From Dipteris shenzhenensis (lineage: Eukaryota; Polypodiophyta; Polypodiopsida; Gleicheniales), in NCBI GenBank assembly GCA_047967505.1, contig CM106541.1: a DNA stretch of 64,000 nucleotides; one strand, written 5' to 3'. A program made the translations under genes and the position numbers. Below, piece by piece: positions 48,486 to 59,656 of this stretch (within the stretch, counting starts at the first letter, position 1; each line of letters starts with the position of its first letter). Under the pieces are notes generated by a model, which saw only the letters and a list, made by a program, of their open reading frames with translations, had not been told where the DNA came from and ran no database searches.

Positions 48486-50290
48486 GTGGAAACCACCAAC
48501 TATTCTCTTATGACTACCATCATGGCTACAAAAGAACGAGTGTACTTTGAAGACGTAGTAGACAAGCCAAAATGGCAAACTGCTATGAATGAAGAAATGG
48601 ATGCTTTGTATAAGAATAATACTTGGGAATTGTGTGACCTTCCACTAGGAAAGAAGGCCATAGCAAACAAATGGGTATACAAAGTGAAGTACAATCCAGA
48701 TGGCAGTATTCAAAGATACAAAGCCAGACTAGTTGCAAAAGGGTTTGCACAACAATATGGTTAGGACTATGATGAGACTTATGCTCTCGGGGGGGTCACT
48801 CATCATATGTAACCCTATCACGTGAGTTCAACAGAAGGATTTTTTTAATATCTAAAATTTACAGAAATAAATATACATAAGGGACTATTTAAAATAGTTT
48901 TGGAAAAAATTTACAGATTTGTATAGAAAAGGGGTACATTTTATTAATGAAATTTTTTACAGATAAGGGACTTTAAATATAGGCCTTGAACGCACGTGAT
49001 ATAGAGGGTTTATACATAGTGACCCCCCCGAGCTTATGCTCCAGTAGCAAAGATGGATTCCATACGGTTCTTGATATCACTAGCGACACTCAGCAAATGG
49101 AATGTGTATCAACTCGATGTCAAGAATGCATTTCTCAATGGTTATCTAGACGAGAAAGTCTACATGCAACAACTAGCAGGTTATGTTGAACCAAGAAAGG
49201 AGAATAAGGTTTGCCATCCCAAGAAAAGTCTCCACAGCTTAAAGCAAGCACCCAGAAGTTGGTACAGTAGAATTGATAAGTATTTTGCTAATCTGGGATA
49301 CATGAAGTCCAATGCAGATCATACTCTCTATTACAAAGTTCAAGGGGAAGACATTACTATTGCACTTTTGTACGTAGATGACCTGATTGTGACAGGAAGC
49401 AAGGATAGCTTCATAAAAAAATTGAAACAAGACTTATCTGCAGAGTTCGAGATCTTGGACTTATGCACTATTGTCTTGGAATTGAGTTCTGGAGAGATTC
49501 AGATAGCACATTCATGAGTCAGCTCAAGTATGTTGACAGTCTCCTGAAGAAGTTTCATATGGTAGATTGCAAGATTGCAGCCACTCCCATGGAACAGAGT
49601 TTGAAACTTACTAAAGATTCAAAAAATCCTACAGTCAATGACAAATACTACAGGCAACTCATCGGATCTCTTATATATCTAACAATCACATGCCGAGATA
49701 TTTGTTATGCAGTAAGCTCACTAGCACAGTTTATGGCAAATCCAAAACAGTCTCATTGGAATGCAGCCAAAAGAGTCTTGAGATACATCAGAGGTACAAG
49801 ATAGTTTGGGATAGAATACAGAGGAAGTCATCCACAGTTGCATGGATAGTGTGACAGTGACTATACCGGAGATCATGAGACCAGGAGATCGACACAGGGA
49901 TATGCATTTTTCCTTGGTCAAGGTGCTATATCATGGTTGTCAAACAAACAGCCAACTATTTCTTTGTCTTCGACTGAAGCAAAATATAGAGCACTCACTA
50001 CAGGTGCATGTGAGGCTATATGGCTCAGAAGACTATTGTCAGAAACATATTACTTTGATGAGTCAAAGCCAACAACAATATATTGTGATAATCAATCGGC
50101 TCAAGCATTGGCCAAGAATCTAGTAAATCACTCCAGGACAAAGCACATTGATGTCAGAGAGCACTTCATCAAAGAAAGAGTGTTACTTGGTGACATCACA
50201 TTGCAGCATTGTGATAGCAAAGAGAATGTTGCAGACATCTTTACCAAACCACTCAGTAAAGAGCTATTCGAGAAACACCTACTATGACAC
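48486..50290 (+). pseudogene. copia RT and RNase H, split by a MITE
   Basis: RT: ANKWVYKVKYNPDGSIQRYK to GFAQQYG, TAG, DYDETYA, then the MITE, then PVAKMDSIRFL, DVKNAFLNGYLDEKV and YVDDLIVTGS. A shift near 49460 leads to HYCLGIEFWRDSD. RNase [48 protein letters not shown], ending near 50287. Excising the MITE with one TSD restores the RT frame across the insertion. Confidence 0.85.
48786..49032 (+). mobile_element. MITE copy 1 (hAT-like, TSD CTTATGCT)
   Basis: 247 bp with perfect 15-bp terminal inverted repeats CTCGGGGGGGTCACT / AGTGACCCCCCCGAG. The 8-bp duplication CTTATGCT is at 48778-48785 and 49033-49040. No coding. An 8-bp TSD is typical of hAT elements; the terminal sequence itself is not one I can name. 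Confidence 0.92.
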
Positions 50291-50410
50291 AGAGGAAGGA
50301 CATTCCCATTAAAGTGGTGTGATGGAATGTAATGCTCATTCCTTCTTTGATTCCGTAGAATCATCATCTTGAGGAAAGGCCTACTTCATGATGTTGATCT
50401 TGAGGGAAGG

Positions 50411-50722
50411 TGTTGAGAGTTCACGCTCAACATCATGTGATCACGTGTGCATAGCACCATCATGTGATTATATGTGCATAGCACTAACCCTATAGAGTGC
50501 TATAAAGGAAAGGGTTAGATTCCCTAACCCTAACCCTAAATGGGTTTGTATATATTCTATTTTTTCAACTAAATCTAGTGTATAGTTAGTCATTTGTGGT
50601 GTGCTCTCTAGATGTGCCCTCTCTCCTCATCTCCACTCTTCTCCTCTCCCCTCTTCATATTTTGTCAAGAGCTACTAGCTGGAAGATCTCTACTAGAAGA
50701 TCTGAGCTGGTACAATGGACTA
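50411..50722 (+). repeat. 3' LTR of the second copia family, cut at its right end
   Basis: Starts TGTTGAGAGT after GAGGGAAGG. Contains CCCTAACCCTAACCCTAAA at about 50521-50540 and GTATATATTC as a possible TATA. Its end is lost against the LTR fragment at 50728. Confidence 0.7.
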
Positions 50723-50727
50723 GGGAG

Positions 50728-50955
50728 TGTGAAGAGAGTGGGAGAGAAGTAAGGAGTCTCACTTGCGGCTTTCTCACATACATAATAGGGGAATATACAC
50801 AAAGGTGGAGGCTAAAAACAATTTTTCTCTTCTTAGTTGTGAAAGCCAAAAAGAACTCTCTCTTAGTACAAAAGAATAGGTGAACCCTATATGTGGGTCT
50901 CAAACCAAACTCAGCTAACTAAGGTGGCATACTAATTGAGCCACTAACTAGAGTA
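50728..50955 (-). repeat. Partial LTR of the 29118 copia family
   Basis: Matches the last 228 or so bases of that LTR in reverse (plus-strand TGTGAAGAGAGTGGGAG at its start). It stops at CTAGAGTA without internal sequence, so it is a broken solo LTR. Confidence 0.85.
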
Positions 50956-51591
50956 TGGCATGTTTCTTGTTGTCAGTGTTGCACCATTGAACATTGTGAT
51001 CTCCCACATGTACCACTTCTATGATACTCATCGTATATGTTCTATGTATCAAATGTGAGTAAGATCAAAATGTCTTAGAGATCTTTTGATTTTGTTGAGC
51101 CCGAGTTTCAATTGAGAAAGTTGTTAGGGGAAAAGATAATTTGTTGTTCACATTGGAAGGTTCTTATGGAAATTTCATTGTGATGGGCATTATTTGTGTG
51201 GCCGATTCTTGCATATCTACCCTGATGATAGATGCCAAATTTATGAGTAAAGAAAGTTATTGTGTGGATCACAATGTGGATTCAGCTTTTGTCATGGTAG
51301 GTTCTTGTGTTACTATCTCTTTTTTCAAGACAGGTTCTTGTGTTGTTGCCAATTTCCTGGAAGATGATGCAATAAATTGACATGCCTTTTGATAGACTTG
51401 CGATTGAGTAGGTTCTTGTGTTACTGTCTCCCTTTTTGACACAGGTCCTTGTGTAATCAACCGGGAGGTAGATGAATTCTTTTACGTATGATCCTCCTGC
51501 ATCGGTGCTTTTATCTTATCCTTGCAAGCAAGTTCTCAACTGTTCTTGGCATCTTTGTAGAGTAGGTTCTTGTGTGAGTACTATTGGGTGG
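50956..51591. other. No complete gene; minus-strand Thr-Gln-Glu-Pro repeats
   Basis: The minus strand at 51460-51269 reads TQGPVSKRETVTQEPTQSQ and TQEPVLKKEIVTQEPT, from a repeated DNA word GGTTCTTGTGTTACT (plus strand) spaced irregularly. It may be the end of a decayed protein gene or a minisatellite. Confidence 0.4.
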
Positions 51592-51832
51592 CTTGGGGGG
51601 TCACTCATAATTATGTAAGTATAGCATGTGGGTTCAACAGAAGGAGTTTTTTAAATCCCATTTTTACACATTTTTCACATACTGAAGGGTATCATATAAA
51701 GGGGGTATCCACAGATTGAATAGAAAAGGATCCATTTTATGGAAGGAAAATTTACAAATAAGGGGTTTTATAAATAGGCCTTGAACACACGTGATATATA
51801 GAGTTTATACATAGTGACCCCCCCCCCCCGAG
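51592..51832 (+). mobile_element. MITE copy 2, older
   Basis: 241 bp, starts CTTGGGGGGTCACTCAT, ends CATAGTGACCC with an extended C run and GAG. Body matches copy 1 (GGTTCAACAGAAGGA; AATAGGCCTTGAACACACGTG). Flanks TTGGGTGG and CTAGGTGC agree at five of eight positions, as expected for a worn duplication. Confidence 0.85.
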
Positions 51833-52035
51833 CTAGGTGCTAGCATGATTGGCTGGACAGTGTCTTTTTCAGTGCTTGTAAAAGCATCTTTCAAACTGGT
51901 TGTGAGACTAGTCATGAGTGTAAATTAAAAAATAAAAAACATGTCCCATGTCCATGATGTGTAACTAACAAAGAAACTGTAACTACCAGTCCCGCTTCTC
52001 TTTCTGAAATCTCTCGCTTTGAATATGCAACCTAG

Positions 52036-52077
<42 letters not shown>

Positions 52078-52482
52078 AATGCTTCTGGTTATTTCTTTGC
52101 GTTCTATCTAGCAGCACTTCAAATAGATGCCGAAAGAGGTGAGATGATGAGTGAAGTGGAGTCTAAATATTCCACTACTAGTGAGGACCAAATCAGCTTT
52201 TGAAACCAGAGCAGAGTAGCAGCACTTCAAACCAACAAAATATTTGCAAACACTCCTGCTGAATTAACAACATCCCCAGGACCATCAAAGTTCATACTCA
52301 GATTTCTTGTCAAAAAATGGTACGTGAAGTCTGTAGAAAACACGTTTTCTTTTCTATTTCTTAAATGACATTGCAAATGAGGATGGGTGGCAATGCTTTA
52401 TGCTACTTTTTGCAGGTGCGTCTAGTTTATTTGTCTCTGGGACCTGAGGGTGTCAATGCGGAGACATTGAGAGAACTGACCC
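51833..52482. other. Intergenic, with a (TC)n run
   Basis: Nothing recognised apart from a TC microsatellite at about 52037-52073. Confidence 0.5.
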
Positions 52483-53159
52483 ATCAAAGAGGTAGACATT
52501 GTTAGAGAGTATGAGGCTACAAAGAAAATAAAGCAACGACAAAAAGCAAGGGCGAAGCGAGCTATGGCAGATCACGAAAATATTGCATGTGACATGGACA
52601 AGAGAAAAAAGATAGCAAATGAGGTTGTTTCCTTCTTTGAAGAACAAACAAGAGGAATGGACTCAAAAACTAGAAAGGATATCTTCAGACAAATCTTGCT
52701 TTATCCCAATATCAAGCATTTGCATAGTGCCAACGAAGAAGTTCAATTGTTGCAGGAAGCAATCATAACCAATATATGTGAAGAGAGTGGGAGAGAAGTA
52801 AGGAGTCTCACTTGCAGCTTTCTCACATACACAATGGGGGAATACACACAAAGGTGGAGGCTAAAAATAGTTTTTCTCTTCTTAGTTGTGAAAACCAAAA
52901 GAACTCTCTCTCTTAGTACAAAAGGAATAGATGAACCCTATATGTGGGTCTCAAACCAAACTCTTCTAACCTAGGTGGCATACTAACTGAGCCACTAACT
53001 AGAGTACATAAAGATAGCTGTCATCCAGCTATTATTCATGGGCAGTGTACCAACCGCATGTACCAACCGCATCTGCAGCTAACAAGTCGGTGACATAAAT
53101 GCACAATGGTCAACCTAGCACATCACGAGTGGAGCTCGATATCTCAACACTCCCCCTCG

Positions 53160-54944
53160 AGCTCAATCCCACCGATTCCTGCACACCAAGCAGGTCTCTG
53201 AACTTGCATAGCTTCTCTGCGCCCAATGCCTTCATGAATATGTTAGCTACCTGATCCTTTGTGCTGACATAAACTAGATCAATAAGACCTACTAGAACTT
53301 CTCCTGCACATAGTGGTAATGCACCTTAATGTGCTTTGTTCTAGCATGATAGACTGGGTTATTTGCCAAGTGTATACTTCTCATGTTGTCACAATAAATG
53401 ACAACTGGCCCAATGCATATCATAAAGCAGCTTATGCAACCAAGCTGCCTCACATGCAACCATTGCTGCACCCCTATATTTAGCCTCTGTGCTCAACAAG
53501 GCAATTGTAGGCTGTTTCTTGCTGCTCCAAGTGACTGTAGCACTCCCAAAAGAAAACACATATCCATTGGTAGATCGTCTATCAGAAATACTACCAGCCT
53601 AATCAACATCAGTGTATCCATGCAACTGTATCTGAACCCCAGTCTCATAAAATCGTCCATACTGCAATGTGGACTTCACATACCTCAGTATGCGTCTAGC
53701 CGCATCCAAATGTAATTTCCTTGGAGCCTGCATAAACTGACTTACCAACCCAACAGCATAGCTCAAATCTGGCCTGGTAATAGTCATATAAATCAAACTT
53801 CTTACTATGCATCTGTACATAGTAGGGTCTTCTAGAAGCTCACCTGCCTCTGAACTCAGCTTCACATTCTGCTCCAAAGGAACTGAAATAGGCTTACAGC
53901 CTGTCATCCCATATTTGGACAGCATGTCCAATCCATATTGCCTCTGCAAAAGCCATATCCCACTTGTGGATCTAATCACCTCAATGCCCAAGAAGTAACG
54001 CAGCTCTCCCAAATCCTTCATCTCAAACTTCTGCTTCAATAGCATTTTCACATGAAGGATATCTTCATCACTATCACCTATGATGATCAAATCATCAACA
54101 TAAATGACGAGCAACATAATACCTTTCTCTGTTTTTCTCACATAAAGTGAGAAATCTGTCGTGGAAATCTGAAAACCAATAGTGACAAGATACTATCCTA
54201 TCTTGTCAGACCATGCTCTGGGTGCTTGCTTCAAGCCATACAAGGCTTCCTTCAACCTGCAAACAAACTCGGGATGAACAGCATCACATAACCTGGTGGC
54301 TGCTCCATATAGACCTCTTCTTGCAAATCACCATGCAAGAAGGCATTCTTTACATCCATCTGATGTAAAGACCATCCCTTCGATGCAGCCATAGCAATGA
54401 CTGCTCTTATAGTTGCCATCCTTGCAATCGGACTGAATGTTTCTTCATAATCAATGCCATATGTTTGTGCATACCCCTTGACAACTAATCTTGCCTTGTA
54501 TCTGCTCACAAAACCATCTGCATTGTGCTTCACCTTATAAACCCACTTGCAGCCAATCTTGGGGGGGTCACTATGTATAAACCCTCTATACCACATGCGT
54601 TCAAGGCATATTTCTAAAATTCCTTATCTATAAAATTTTCATTAATAAAATGTACCCCTTTTCTATACAAATCTGTAAATTTTTTCCAAAACTATTTTAA
54701 ATAGTCCCTTATGTATATTTATTTTTATAAATTTTAGAAATAAAAACATCCTTCTGTTGAACTCACGTGATAGGGTTACATATGATGAGTGACCCCCCCG
54801 AGCAGCCAATTGCATTCTTGTCTTTAGGCAAAGGCACCAATTCCCATGTAGCATTTGCTTCCAAGGCATCCATTTCTTCATCCATGGCTTTCTCCCATTT
54901 TTCTTTCACCATGGCTTGCTCAAAAGAAGTGGGTTCTGGCTTCA
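53160..54944 (-). pseudogene. RT and RNase H of the deleted copia element
   Basis: Minus-strand frames 54596-54252 and 54141-53599 hold [54 protein letters not shown] and RPDLSYAVGLVSQFMQAP. At 53871-53869 this copy has CAG (Gln) where the other two copies have TAG. RNase H continues to 53160 with stops. Upstream, [20 protein letters not shown] is encoded at about 54930-54850, beyond the MITE. Confidence 0.88.
54558..54802 (-). mobile_element. MITE copy 3 (TSD CAGCCAAT)
   Basis: 245 bp in reverse orientation to copies 1 and 2. Ends CTTGGGGGGGTCACT and AGTGACCCCCCCGAG, 14 of 15 paired. The 8-bp duplication CAGCCAAT is at 54550-54557 and 54803-54810. It sits in the RT of the deleted copia copy. 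Confidence 0.92.
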
Positions 54945-55699
54945 GCTAACCTAGGTGGCATACTAATTGAGCCACTAACTAGAGTACATAAAGATAGCTA
55001 TCATCTAGCTATTATTCATGGGCGGTGTACCAACCGCATCTGCAGCTAACAAGTCGGTGACATAAATGCACAATGGTCACCCTGGCATATCACAAGTGGA
55101 GCTCGATATCTCAACAATATACACAACACCTTAACCCATGTCAAACAACCATGGAGCCATGATGAAGTTTTCTTTGAAAGGTCCATAATGATGATGTTGA
55201 TGAGTTCTAATGGGCAAGAATGCCAATATTTCAGCATTGCAAAGGCCTCTGCGGCTTTTGGGTGTCCACAAGAGAAACTTCTACTTTGCAAAATCTCGCT
55301 TGCCCATCAAAGAATAGGGAATGTTATCGCTATCCTCCTACCAAAGACAACAACAACAATGTAGTAGCATTACACATGAGGTTCAACATATTGTGTCTAC
55401 ATTTTGGACTCAGGAAACATGGGTGTCCCCCAATAATAAAGATGTTTATAGAAAGAGGATAAGGAGAAAAACCTATGTGAAGCACCTTGTCCATCTTCTT
55501 GAGGAACCTCAGATCTGTATTTGCCGTCCCATGACTGAGTCATAATGAACTACTACTAGATTGGTTTTTTCCATGATGAATTTCTTCTAGACTGATCACA
55601 TATTCAAGTGGACCTTCTATTGGAATGCTTTGTCAATGCCGCTTGGTCCTCTTGCATGGCCGTGTCACTCATAGCTCTCTTGTAACTACTTTGAGAATG

Positions 55700-57313
55700 G
55701 TTTGTGATGAATAGCTTTTGCTTGTGCTTTATATTGTGCTTTGCATGTGCTTCAGCAGTGTTAGAAGTGTTTTCACATGTGCCCAGCAATTTGTGTCACT
55801 TTAGAAGTGATTTTGCAAGTGCTTTCGAGCTATCTTTTCACTTTAGAAGCTTCTATGGTATTGGATTCATGTTCGGTGTGACTGCTTTACCACTTCTATT
55901 CTTTTTTAAAACTACTTTTTGACAGCTTGATTTTTTGACTAGTTGTTAGTGCTTTAGCGAAGCTTTGTGACTTCTTTGGTAGTGCTTTGCATGTGCTTGT
56001 TATTGCTTTGGTAGACTACTTGTCCTTTTCTTAACTGCTTTATGAGTTCTTTTCCATTGCTTTCTACTTGTAATGTGCTTTGCATGAAATTTACAAGTTC
56101 TCTGTATGCGCTTTGTGACTACTTTGAAAGTTCTTTAACATTGATTTATGGCTACTTGTCCACTGCTTTCTATTTGAGGAGTACTTGACATGTGCTTTTT
56201 AGTGCTATGACAATGCTTTAGTGCTGCTTAAATGTCACTGCTTGCTTTTGTGATTGGTTTGGTAGTGTTTTAGCAAAGCTCTATACATGTTTTGGCATGT
56301 TATTTGCATGTGCTTTTGACTTCTTAGATTCTGCTAAGAATTGCTTTACCATAGCTTTCTTTTTAAATTTTGTTTTTTGACAGGTTGATTTTTTGACTGT
56401 TTGTCAGTGTTGTGGCACTGCTTTTGCAGTGCTTTGCATGTGCTTGTTACTACTTTGGCAGTGCTTTATGATTGCATGTCCTTTTCTTCATTGCTTTATG
56501 AGTGCTTTTCCACTACTTTCTACTATTAATGTGCTTTGCATGAAATTTATGTATGTGCTTTGTGCCTGCTTTGAAAGTGCCTTAACATTGATTTTTGGCT
56601 GCTTGTCCACTACTTTCTATTTGAAGAGTGCTTTACATGTGCTTTGGAAGAGCTTTGCATGTGCTTTGGCAGTGCTTTGCATGTGCTTTACATGTTCTTT
56701 GCATGTGCTTGTTATTGCTTTGGCAATGCTTTAGACTAATTTTCCTTTTCTTGACTACATTATGAGTGCTTTTCCACTGCTTTCTACTTGTAATGTGCTT
56801 TGCATGAAATTTACAAGTTCTCTGTATGTGCTTTGTGATAGCATTGAAAGAGCCTTAACATTGATTTGTGGCAAGGGAAGAGTGCTTTATATGTGCTTTG
56901 CATGTGCTTTACATGTGCTTTACATGTGCTTTGGCAGTGCTTTGCATGTGCTTGTTACTGCTTTGGCTGTGCTATATGACTGTTTGTCCTTTTCTTGACT
57001 ACTTTATGAGTTCTTTTCCACTACTTCCTACTTGTAATGTGCTTTGCATGAAATTTACAAGTTGTCTGTATGTGCTTTGTGACTTCCTTGAAAGTGCCTT
57101 AACATTGATTTGTGGCAACTTGTCCAACTGCTTTCTATTTCAAGAGTGCTTTACATGTGCTTTGGTAGAGCTTTACATGTGCTTTGGCAGTGTTTTTCAT
57201 GTGCTTGTTACTGCTTTGGTAGTGCTTTACGACTGCTTTATGAGTGCTTTAACATTGATTTGTAACTACTTTCCCACTACTTTCTATTTGAGGAGTGCTT
57301 TACATGTGCTTTT
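55700..57313. repeat. GTGCTTTGCATGTGCTTTG complex satellite, left part
   Basis: GTGCTTT-type heptads and TGCTTTGCATG words dominate. A longer order is visible: TCCTTTTCTT with the following CTTTATGAGTGCTTTTCCA occurs near 56034, 56480, 56744 and 56988, i.e. about 245-265 bp apart in the last three. Cys/Leu/Phe-rich frames across it (up to 172 codons) are repeat artefacts. Interrupted by a gag-only element at 57314. Confidence 0.8.
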
Positions 57314-57581
57314 TGTTGAAGAAGTGAAAGGAAAGCATGAAGCTGAACACGAAACAAGAGAATGCATATATAATGAAGAAGGGTGAGGTCCATATGTAGG
57401 CACCTCTACATGAGCCACCAAGCTCCACAATCATCTCCTCAATCAGCTCCTAGAATCTCTCAATTAGCCTATGTGGCATCTACCACCACCTAATAGTGTT
57501 ATGGGCACCTAACTGTGCCTCTAGAGCACACACATAGAACCCAAGGTGTGCCTGGGGCATACTCCTTGAGATATCCCATCA
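57314..57581 (-). repeat. Gag-only element 3' LTR
   Basis: 268 bp; differs from the 5' LTR at roughly ten positions and small indels. Confidence 0.92.
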
Positions 57582-57598
57582 AACCCCCCCTCAAGGGA
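57582..57598 (-). promoter_or_regulatory. Polypurine tract
   Basis: Minus strand TCCCTTGAGGGGGGGTT, directly before the 3' LTR start. Confidence 0.8.
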
Positions 57599-57952
57599 AT
57601 GCCTCAGGCTATGTCAAGGATACATCTAGTCACATAGTGTCTCAAGCCATCTCATGGTGGTCAAGGATAAATCTATGGCTAGGATCTCATGCTAGCAAGG
57701 GTTCCCAAGGGTGTGAAGTCAAATAAAGGGATACATAAGACCCCCAAATGGTTATCTCCCCTACATGTACATGCACACAATGTCTGCAGGAGGTACCATG
57801 GAGCTAAACACATACACATGGCCTACATCATATGGTGACCAGAGGTGTTTACAAAGAACACAATAGTTTATTCCATTCATTTTGGAGGACTATCCAGGCA
57901 GAGTAACTTGACTCAACATAAAAGAGAGATATGGAGCATATGTGGAGCTAGT

Positions 57953-58795
57953 TCAAAAAGCATAATCATCATAGGAGGCCTCATCTTGTTGAGGCACATC
58001 AACTGAAAGTAAATTGGCAGTTTCTGGTTTTGTAGTTGCTTCCTTTTTTGCCTTACAAAACTTTTCATGGTGATTGTTTTTGCCACAATATTTGCAAGGA
58101 TTGATCTTGAAGAAATCTTTTGAGAGGTGATTAGTCTTCCCACAATGTTTGCAAGGTGGAAACTTGCCCATTTGAGTTTTTATGGCATAGGCTATGTCAT
58201 TGCCTCTCCGGAGTTCCTTGTGCCTTTCTTATTCTTGAAGAGCAGTAATAAGACCTTCAAGAGTAGGATTAGGAAGATTTTTCAATGTGGTGACAACATG
58301 ATCATAATCTTCAGGCATACTTTTGAGCAATACTGCCATTGCATCATCCGTAGTGATTGGAGAGTTGATAGAAGCAAGATGAGTCATGAGACTCCGCATG
58401 TGATTGACATGGGCAGCCAAGGGAGTGCCACTAGCCATCTTCAATTCAAAGAAAGCAATCTTAAGTGAAAATTTTGAGATGTGAGAGCTAGCACCAAAAA
58501 GAATATCAAGCTTTTGCCAAGCTTCAGAAGGAGATTCCATATTAGAAATGTGATGAATATAGTCATCTCCTAAGCCAAGAGCAATAATGCCATAGGCTTT
58601 CTCCTCTCTAGCAAGATCTCATGCTGGGCGTGTGGGAGCTGAGGATTCTCCAGCATTAGAGGCTGTTGAAGAAGAAGTTGAAGCAGGTTTGACAAGCCCC
58701 TAGAGGTTTTCCCTCATCAATGCAAACTTAATTTTCATCTGCCATGTGTGAAAGCCTTTACCATTGAACTTATCAATATTCAAGAAGGTAGCCAT
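57953..58795 (-). pseudogene. Gag of the gag-only element, three in-frame stops
   Basis: 281 codons in one frame, starting at 58795 (ATGGCTACC) and ending TGA at 57955-57953. Contains EEKAYGIIALGLGDDYIHHI, HVNHMRSLMTHLASINSPIT and knuckles CKHCGKTNHLSKDF and CKYCGKNNHHEKFC, the first with its last Cys changed to Phe. Stops are TAG for Trp in ENLWGLV, TGA for Arg in RDLARE and TAA for Glu in LQEEER, judged against the intact gag at 42388-43242. Confidence 0.88.
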
Positions 58796-59644
58796 GAGAG
58801 GGTCTAACCCGAAATGGGCAGTGTCTACTCTCTTACAAGGCTACAAAAAGCTAAAAAGCTTCAAAGTACAAGCATTTGGTGTAGCAAAGACTTGTAGCCA
58901 AATCCCATAATAAAAATCATAATGGAAATGATACTTCAACTTGCATGCTTCATAGAGGTGGCTAAATGAAAGTATTTCAAGCAAATCCAGGTATAGCAAC
59001 CTAAAGAAAAGTTGTAGCCACAATTGTACTGATGCTATTCAATACTTTAAAGTATCAGAAATGCCAAAGTAGCATCTAATGTAGCACCAAATTCACAACA
59101 CTGTCAAAACTGTCCAAAACAGAGGCCTGATTTTGGAGGGCTTGTATCTCACTCTTCAAGGCAAAGAAAAGAGGGATTTTTAGGTAGAAATAAAGTTGGT
59201 ATACCAGAGAAGAGCCACTGAAGAGGAAAGTTGAAATGCCGCGTCACGTTGCCATAGTTAGGAGCTTGATTATCGACTGGTTTTTTCACGTTTTATCCCT
59301 CCTTGGTGGACCATTTCACTTCAAATTTGGATAGGGGCTAGCTCATGTTGTTGTGCAAGCGTGGCTCAAAGGAATTTTGAAATGGTTGCTCCAACAAGTC
59401 GTATTGCACAAAATGGCATCAGGAAGAGAGTGGTTTGTTGCGCGGGTCTGAGGGCACCATTCCCTAATTGCTCTAACATGGAAGATTGCCTATATGAAGG
59501 GTCTCTCCAGCCAGAAGGACTCTAGAAGAGGTTGCCTATAGGAGGAGAATTCAGCCCTCCAAGTGGTTGGGCAGAAAGGGGCAAAATGGAGAGGAAGGTG
59601 GAGAAGAAGAAGAAGAAGATGATGGGCTCAAGGAGGATCATAGT

Positions 59645-59656
59645 GCTCTGATACCA
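59645..59656 (-). promoter_or_regulatory. Primer binding site
   Basis: Minus strand TGGTATCAGAGC, exact initiator tRNA-Met type, touching the 5' LTR. The leader from here to gag (58796-59644) is untranslated. Confidence 0.9.

Larger units (their letters stand above)
47367..50722 (+). mobile_element. 5'-truncated copia element of a second family
   Basis: Starts inside the integrase finger and runs through core, RT (interrupted by a MITE at 48786-49032), RNase H and a 3' LTR beginning TGTTGAGAGT at 50411 that is cut at about 50722. Protein and LTR differ clearly from the 29118 family. No 5' LTR, gag or protease is present. Confidence 0.85.
52777..55116 (-). mobile_element. Internally deleted copia element (29118 family), TSD ATATA
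   Basis: 3' LTR at 52777 to about 53146, polypurine tract at about 53147-53158, RNase H and RT to about 54944, then the first 172 bases of the 5' LTR (54945-55116). TSD ATATA is at 52772-52776 and 55117-55121. Everything from the rest of the 5' LTR through gag, protease and integrase is missing. A MITE (54558-54802) lies in RT. The 3' LTR has a local duplication of GTACCAACCGCAT (about 53047-53070). Confidence 0.9.
52483..55545 (+). pseudogene. Unknown coding region split by a copia element
   Basis: Left part 52483-52776 reads EVDIVREYEATKKIKQRQKA (basic, Lys/Arg-rich), then EVVSFFEEQTRGMDSKTRKD and LLYPNIKHLHSANEEVQLLQ. After removal of 52777-55116 and one TSD copy the same frame stays open for about 70 more codons (HNTLTHVKQPWSHDEVFFER; SIAKASAAFGCPQEKLLLCK) to a TAG near 55363. 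A later piece in another frame reads ETWVSPNNKDVYRKRIRRK and HLVHLLEEPQ (to 55543). That last block resembles uncharacterised, probably transposon-linked proteins of plants and animals; no named family. Confidence 0.5.

Noticed and set aside
50521-50540. CCCTAACCCTAACCCTAAA as an interstitial telomere
   Set aside because: Only three units, mixed CCCTAA/CCCTAAA type, and they lie inside a copia LTR; more likely ordinary LTR sequence.
56393-57386. Cys/Leu/Phe-rich frames of 113-172 codons as membrane proteins
   Set aside because: They are translations of the GTGCTTT satellite; the same motif repeats in several frames and the last one runs into an LTR.
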